Shown here piece after piece: positions 12,195-15,100 of a stretch of 15,100 nucleotides of DNA. Source of the stretch: Candidatus Saccharibacteria bacterium UBA3225 (GTDB taxonomy: Bacteria; Patescibacteriota; Saccharimonadia; Saccharimonadales; Saccharimonadaceae); the NCBI GenBank assembly GCA_002363515.1, contig DEVX01000010.1:1-15100 (forward strand), read 5' to 3'. Every line of letters starts with the position of its first letter. The first letter of the stretch is position 1. Below the pieces are notes generated by a model. It saw only the letters and a list, made by a program, of their open reading frames with translations. It was not told where the DNA came from and did not search any database. Made by a program: the position numbers and the translations under genes.

Positions 12195-13166
12195 ATGGAC
12201 GAAGACGAAAAAGATTTACGCATCGATGACGAGCTAGATGAGCCTACGCTAGATGAGATGGGTGAAGAAAGCGAAGAAGATTACAATATCGATTTTGAGT
12301 CTGCCACCTATGACGAAGTAGCGGACGATTCAGTAAAACTATATCTACGCGAAATTGGCAAAATTCCGCTATTGTCAGCTGAAGAAGAGTTTGAGTTGGC
12401 GCAGAAGATTATCGGCGGCACGGAGAAAGAGAAGAAGAAAGCCAAGGATAAAATGGCTGAGTCGAATATGCGTTTGGTGGTTTCGATTGCGAAGCGATAT
12501 TCTGGACGCGGGCTAGACTTCTTGGATTTAATTCAGGAGGGTAATACTGGTCTTTTGCGCGCAGTTGAAAAGTTTGACCCGGATAAAGGCTTTAAGTTTT
12601 CAACTTATGCGACATGGTGGATTCGTCAGGCAATTACGCGTGCGATTGCAGATCAGGCGCGTACGATTCGTATTCCAGTACACATGGTCGAAACGATTAA
12701 CAAAGTTTTGCGTACACAACGTCGTTTGACGCAAGAGTTGAACCGTGAGCCTTCGACGGAAGAAATTGCGAAAGCAATGGGGATGGAGCCAGAAAAAATT
12801 GAGTATGTAATGAAAATCAAGCAGGATATCGCCTCCTTGGATGCTTCGGTTGGGCGTGACGGCGAAGATGACGATTCGTCGCTGGGCGATTTTATCGAAG
12901 ATGAAGATCGTGTTTCGCCAGAAGATTCTGCGGCTACGCAACTTTTGAAAGAGCAAATAGCTGCGATTTTGCAGACTCTGACTGATCGTGAACAAAAGAT
13001 TATTAAAATGCGTTTTGGCATAGGTGGTGGTAAGAGTCATACGCTCGAAGAGGTGGGTGCAGAGTTTTCGGTCACGCGTGAGCGTATTCGCCAGATTGAG
13101 GCGAAAGCTTTAACAAAATTACGTAAAAATAAAGATACAAAGAAGTTACACGAGTATTTGAAGTAA
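12195..13166 (+). CDS. rpoD: primary sigma factor (RpoD/SigA type)
   Basis: A 323-residue housekeeping sigma factor that directs RNA polymerase to TTGACA/TATAAT promoters, many of which occur in this window. Regions in order: a short acidic N-terminus (1-44) in place of region 1.1; region 1.2 ([17 protein letters not shown], 45-61); region 2 with [27 protein letters not shown] (91-117) and the -10 reading helix [14 protein letters not shown] (138-151); region 3 ([13 protein letters not shown] onward); region 4 (261-323) with a helix-turn-helix at [25 protein letters not shown]. The start at 12195 follows AAGGA by five bases; an in-frame ATG at 12159 lacks a ribosome site. It follows dnaG, as in the macromolecular synthesis operon, but rpsU is absent. 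Confidence 0.97.
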   Translation: MDEDEKDLRIDDELDEPTLDEMGEESEEDYNIDFESATYDEVADDSVKLYLREIGKIPLLSAEEEFELAQKIIGGTEKEKKKAKDKMAESNMRLVVSIAKRYSGRGLDFLDLIQEGNTGLLRAVEKFDPDKGFKFSTYATWWIRQAITRAIADQARTIRIPVHMVETINKVLRTQRRLTQELNREPSTEEIAKAMGMEPEKIEYVMKIKQDIASLDASVGRDGEDDDSSLGDFIEDEDRVSPEDSAATQLLKEQIAAILQTLTDREQKIIKMRFGIGGGKSHTLEEVGAEFSVTRERIRQIEAKALTKLRKNKDTKKLHEYLK

Positions 13167-13194
13167 AAGTTGACACGCAGTTGTTAATTTAGAG

Positions 13195-13227
13195 ATATTT
13201 CAGGCAAGTGTCCTGAAATATTTTTTT
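13195..13227 (+). terminator. intrinsic terminator of rpoD
   Basis: ATATTTCAGG (13195-13204) and CCTGAAATAT (13212-13221) form a perfect 10-bp stem with loop CAAGTGT, followed by TTTTTT. It lies 28 bases after the rpoD stop. Confidence 0.92.
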
Positions 13228-13254
13228 AAAATACTGCATTTAATAACAAAAAGT

Positions 13255-13283
13255 TTGATTTTTGCACTAAACATAAGTACAAT
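13255..13283 (+). promoter_or_regulatory. pilT promoter, apparently leaderless
   Basis: TTGATT (13255-13260), a 17-base spacer and TACAAT (13278-13283). The ATG begins exactly seven bases after the -10 box. Confidence 0.78.
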
Positions 13284-13289
13284 AGTGTT

Positions 13290-14435
13290 ATGGAACAAAG
13301 TGGGCAGGTGAATAATTCTGTTTCGGCAGCGGGAGCTCCGGCGATGTCGATGGCTACGCCGACGATTTCGAACGCGGATGTTCGTATCGAAAGTCTGTTG
13401 GAGGAATGCGTTAGAACAAAGGCAAGCGATTTGCATTTGCAAGTGGGGTTGCCGCCGATTCTACGTATTGATGGCGCACTGCAACCGGTCTCTGGTTACG
13501 GGAACTTGGATGAACCAACGGTTGAGCGATTAATTTTTTCGACGCTCGAAGAAGACCAGAAACAGATTCTGATTAAAGATAAAGAGTTTGACTATTCGTT
13601 TTCGTTTGGCGATTTAGGTCGCTTTCGCGTAAACGCCTTCCACGAGAAGGGGAATTTGGCCGGTGCATTTCGCTTAATTCCGAACGAAATTCAGTCGATT
13701 AGTGAGCTAGGTATGCCGTCGGTAGTGACGAGCTTCGCAGATTTTCCGCGTGGATTAGTATTAGTAACTGGCCCAACTGGTTCAGGTAAATCTACGACGC
13801 TAGCAGCTTTAGTTGACAAGATAAACCGCGAAAAATCCGTTCATATCATTACAATCGAGGATCCAATCGAGTTTACGCACAAATCTTTGCGTTCGGTAGT
13901 CGTACAGCGCGAGGTGCACTACGATACCTATTCATTTTCGGCGGCTTTACGCTCGGCGCTTCGCGAGGATCCGGATGTAGTACTAATCGGTGAGATGCGC
14001 GATCTCGAGACAATTTCGGCCGCTATTACGATTGCGGAAACTGGGCACTTAGTTTTTGCGACGCTGCATACAAACTCTGCCTCTCAGAGTATTGACCGTA
14101 TGATTGACGTATTTCCGCCACATCAGCAACCGCAGGTACGTTCCCAGTTGTCAAATATTTTGCAGGCAATTTGCGCTCAGCGCTTGGTGCCGGCGATTGG
14201 TGGTGGACGCGTAGTTGCAGCGGAAATCTTGATTGCGAATCCAGCAGTGCGTTCGGTGATTCGTGAAGGAAAAACACACCAGCTTGATACGATTATTCAG
14301 ACTGGTGCTGATCAGGGTATGCAGACGATGGATCGTACTTTGGTTAAACTAATTCAGACTGGTGCGATTACTTATGATAGTGCACGCGAATTCGCGGTAG
14401 ATTTGCAAGAATTCGAGAGGCTAGCTAGAGGATGA
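13290..14435 (+). CDS. pilT: type IV pilus retraction ATPase PilT
   Basis: A 381-residue hexameric secretion ATPase on the cytoplasmic face of the pilus machine. A low-complexity N-terminal tail (1-28) precedes the PAS-like N-terminal domain (about 30-140, with ASDLHLQVGLPPILRIDG). The ATPase core has Walker A GPTGSGKS (161-168), the Asp box IITIEDPIEF (186-195), Walker B VLIGEMRD (231-238) and the His box TGHLVFATLHT (251-261). AVRSVIREGKTHQL matches the AIRNLIRE retraction motif typical of PilT, which favours PilT over PilB; the tetracysteine zinc site of PilB is absent. Its promoter sits against the ATG, so the mRNA appears leaderless. The stop overlaps the next start as ATGA. Such pili are important for episymbiont attachment and motility in Saccharibacteria. 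Confidence 0.96.
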   Translation: MEQSGQVNNSVSAAGAPAMSMATPTISNADVRIESLLEECVRTKASDLHLQVGLPPILRIDGALQPVSGYGNLDEPTVERLIFSTLEEDQKQILIKDKEFDYSFSFGDLGRFRVNAFHEKGNLAGAFRLIPNEIQSISELGMPSVVTSFADFPRGLVLVTGPTGSGKSTTLAALVDKINREKSVHIITIEDPIEFTHKSLRSVVVQREVHYDTYSFSAALRSALREDPDVVLIGEMRDLETISAAITIAETGHLVFATLHTNSASQSIDRMIDVFPPHQQPQVRSQLSNILQAICAQRLVPAIGGGRVVAAEILIANPAVRSVIREGKTHQLDTIIQTGADQGMQTMDRTLVKLIQTGAITYDSAREFAVDLQEFERLARG

Positions 14436-15100
14436 AACGTTTTACCTACAAGGCCAAAGAACAGAGTTCTGGCAAGGTCATTAAGGGCACGATTCAGGCA
14501 GAGACTGAACGTGTTGCTGGAAAGCTCTTGGTTGATCGCGGATATGTTCCGGAATATATCAAGGAGGAAGGTGGCGGTCTTGCTGATAAGATGAATAAAG
14601 TTACGTCGAAAGACCGCATTAACTTTACTCGTCAGTTCGCGACTCTTGTAGGTGCAGGTTTACCAATTGCGCAGTCTTTGCGCTCAGTTTCAGAACAGAC
14701 CCAGAATAAATCCATGAAGGCAATTATTGAAGAGATTTTGGCCGATGTGGAAGCGGGTCGTCCACTTAGTACGGCTTTCGCTAAACACCCAGATACATTT
14801 AATAAAGTATATCTATCTTTGATTAAGGCAGGTGAAACTTCCGGTACGCTTGACCAGAGTTTGCGTCGTATCGCAGAGCAGGAAGAGAAGGACCAGAAGA
14901 TGCTCGGCAAAATTAAGAGCGCCATGACGATGCCGTTAATTACTTTATTCGTAATTATTGTAGTGTTTATTTATATGATGCTTGAGGTCGTTCCGCATGT
15001 TGAGTCTCTATACAGCGACCTCGGTGAAGAGTTGCCAACATTAACTTTGATAATGGTAGGCATTAAGGATTTCTTGATAAACTTCTGGTGGCTGGTAATT
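14432..15100 (+). CDS. pilC: type IV pilus inner-membrane platform protein PilC (3' end beyond window)
   Basis: 223 codons are visible, open to the window end, of a protein usually near 400 residues. PilC/GspF proteins form the inner-membrane platform that couples the PilB/PilT motors to the pilus. The start MKRFTYKAKEQSSGKVIKGTI is the normal family opening. The first GspF repeat follows, with RINFTRQFATLVGAGLPIAQSL (about 67-88), the signature AGETSGTLDQSLRRIAEQEE (132-151), and KIKSAMTMPLI leading into a transmembrane helix (LFVIIVVFIYMMLEVV). The next segment, LPTLTLIMVGIKDFL, begins a second hydrophobic stretch. The ATG overlaps the pilT stop (ATGA), and AGAGG lies just upstream, so the two are translated together. 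Confidence 0.95.
   Translation, partial: MKRFTYKAKEQSSGKVIKGTIQAETERVAGKLLVDRGYVPEYIKEEGGGLADKMNKVTSKDRINFTRQFATLVGAGLPIAQSLRSVSEQTQNKSMKAIIEEILADVEAGRPLSTAFAKHPDTFNKVYLSLIKAGETSGTLDQSLRRIAEQEEKDQKMLGKIKSAMTMPLITLFVIIVVFIYMMLEVVPHVESLYSDLGEELPTLTLIMVGIKDFLINFWWLVI

Noticed and set aside
13170..13198. TTGACA after rpoD as the promoter of a small RNA
   Set aside because: No acceptable -10 box at proper distance, and the rpoD terminator follows at once.

Overview
The window looks like a chromosomal segment of a Candidatus Saccharibacteria (TM7) or closely related Patescibacteria/CPR organism. This is inferred from gene content and style: compact core genes, several genes that appear leaderless, type IV pilus genes next to rpoD, and a DnaG whose zinc ribbon has lost its ligands. 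Nothing here proves the taxon. The standard code is used: UGA serves as a stop for pilT and for the 196-residue gene.

Layout. 1-68: 3' part of tRNA-Arg(UCU) with encoded CCA. 128-1177 (+): membrane acyltransferase. 1190-2173 (-): calcineurin-like phosphoesterase. 2225-2680 (-): HIT-like protein, with its own terminator and a near-perfect promoter. 2911-4503 (+): pyrG, CTP synthase. 4529-6651: an island of small minus-strand transcription units encoding unrecognised proteins of 196, 67, 33 and 79 residues, plus a 53-codon cistron interrupted by TGA. 6697-8382 (+): argS. 8431-9636 (+): mscL, orn and a YjbR-like gene, ended by a bidirectional terminator. 9681-10298 (-): single-pass membrane protein. 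10408-12030 (+): dnaG. 12195-13166 (+): rpoD. 13290-14435 and 14432 to the window end (+): pilT and pilC of the type IV pilus.

How the genes relate. The plus-strand backbone is housekeeping: CTP synthesis, Arg-tRNA charging, osmotic safety valve, RNA turnover, primase, sigma factor, pilus retraction. dnaG next to rpoD recalls the macromolecular synthesis operon without rpsU, but rpoD here has its own promoter. pilT and pilC overlap by ATGA. At argS, dnaG, pilT and the 205-residue gene the -10 box ends six bases before the ATG, so their mRNAs probably begin at or next to the start codon.

The most unusual part is the island between pyrG and argS. Its units have their own promoters of the TTGAC(A/T) type, 50-150 base leaders and a strong GGAGG. 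All four leaders carry GCAC followed 6-9 bases later by GGAGG, and three place a stable hairpin just upstream of GCAC. Three of the units end in GC-rich terminators. One leader also holds an attenuator-like hairpin. This is opposite to the apparently leaderless style of the backbone and suggests acquired or separately regulated genes sharing post-transcriptional control. Their function is unknown.
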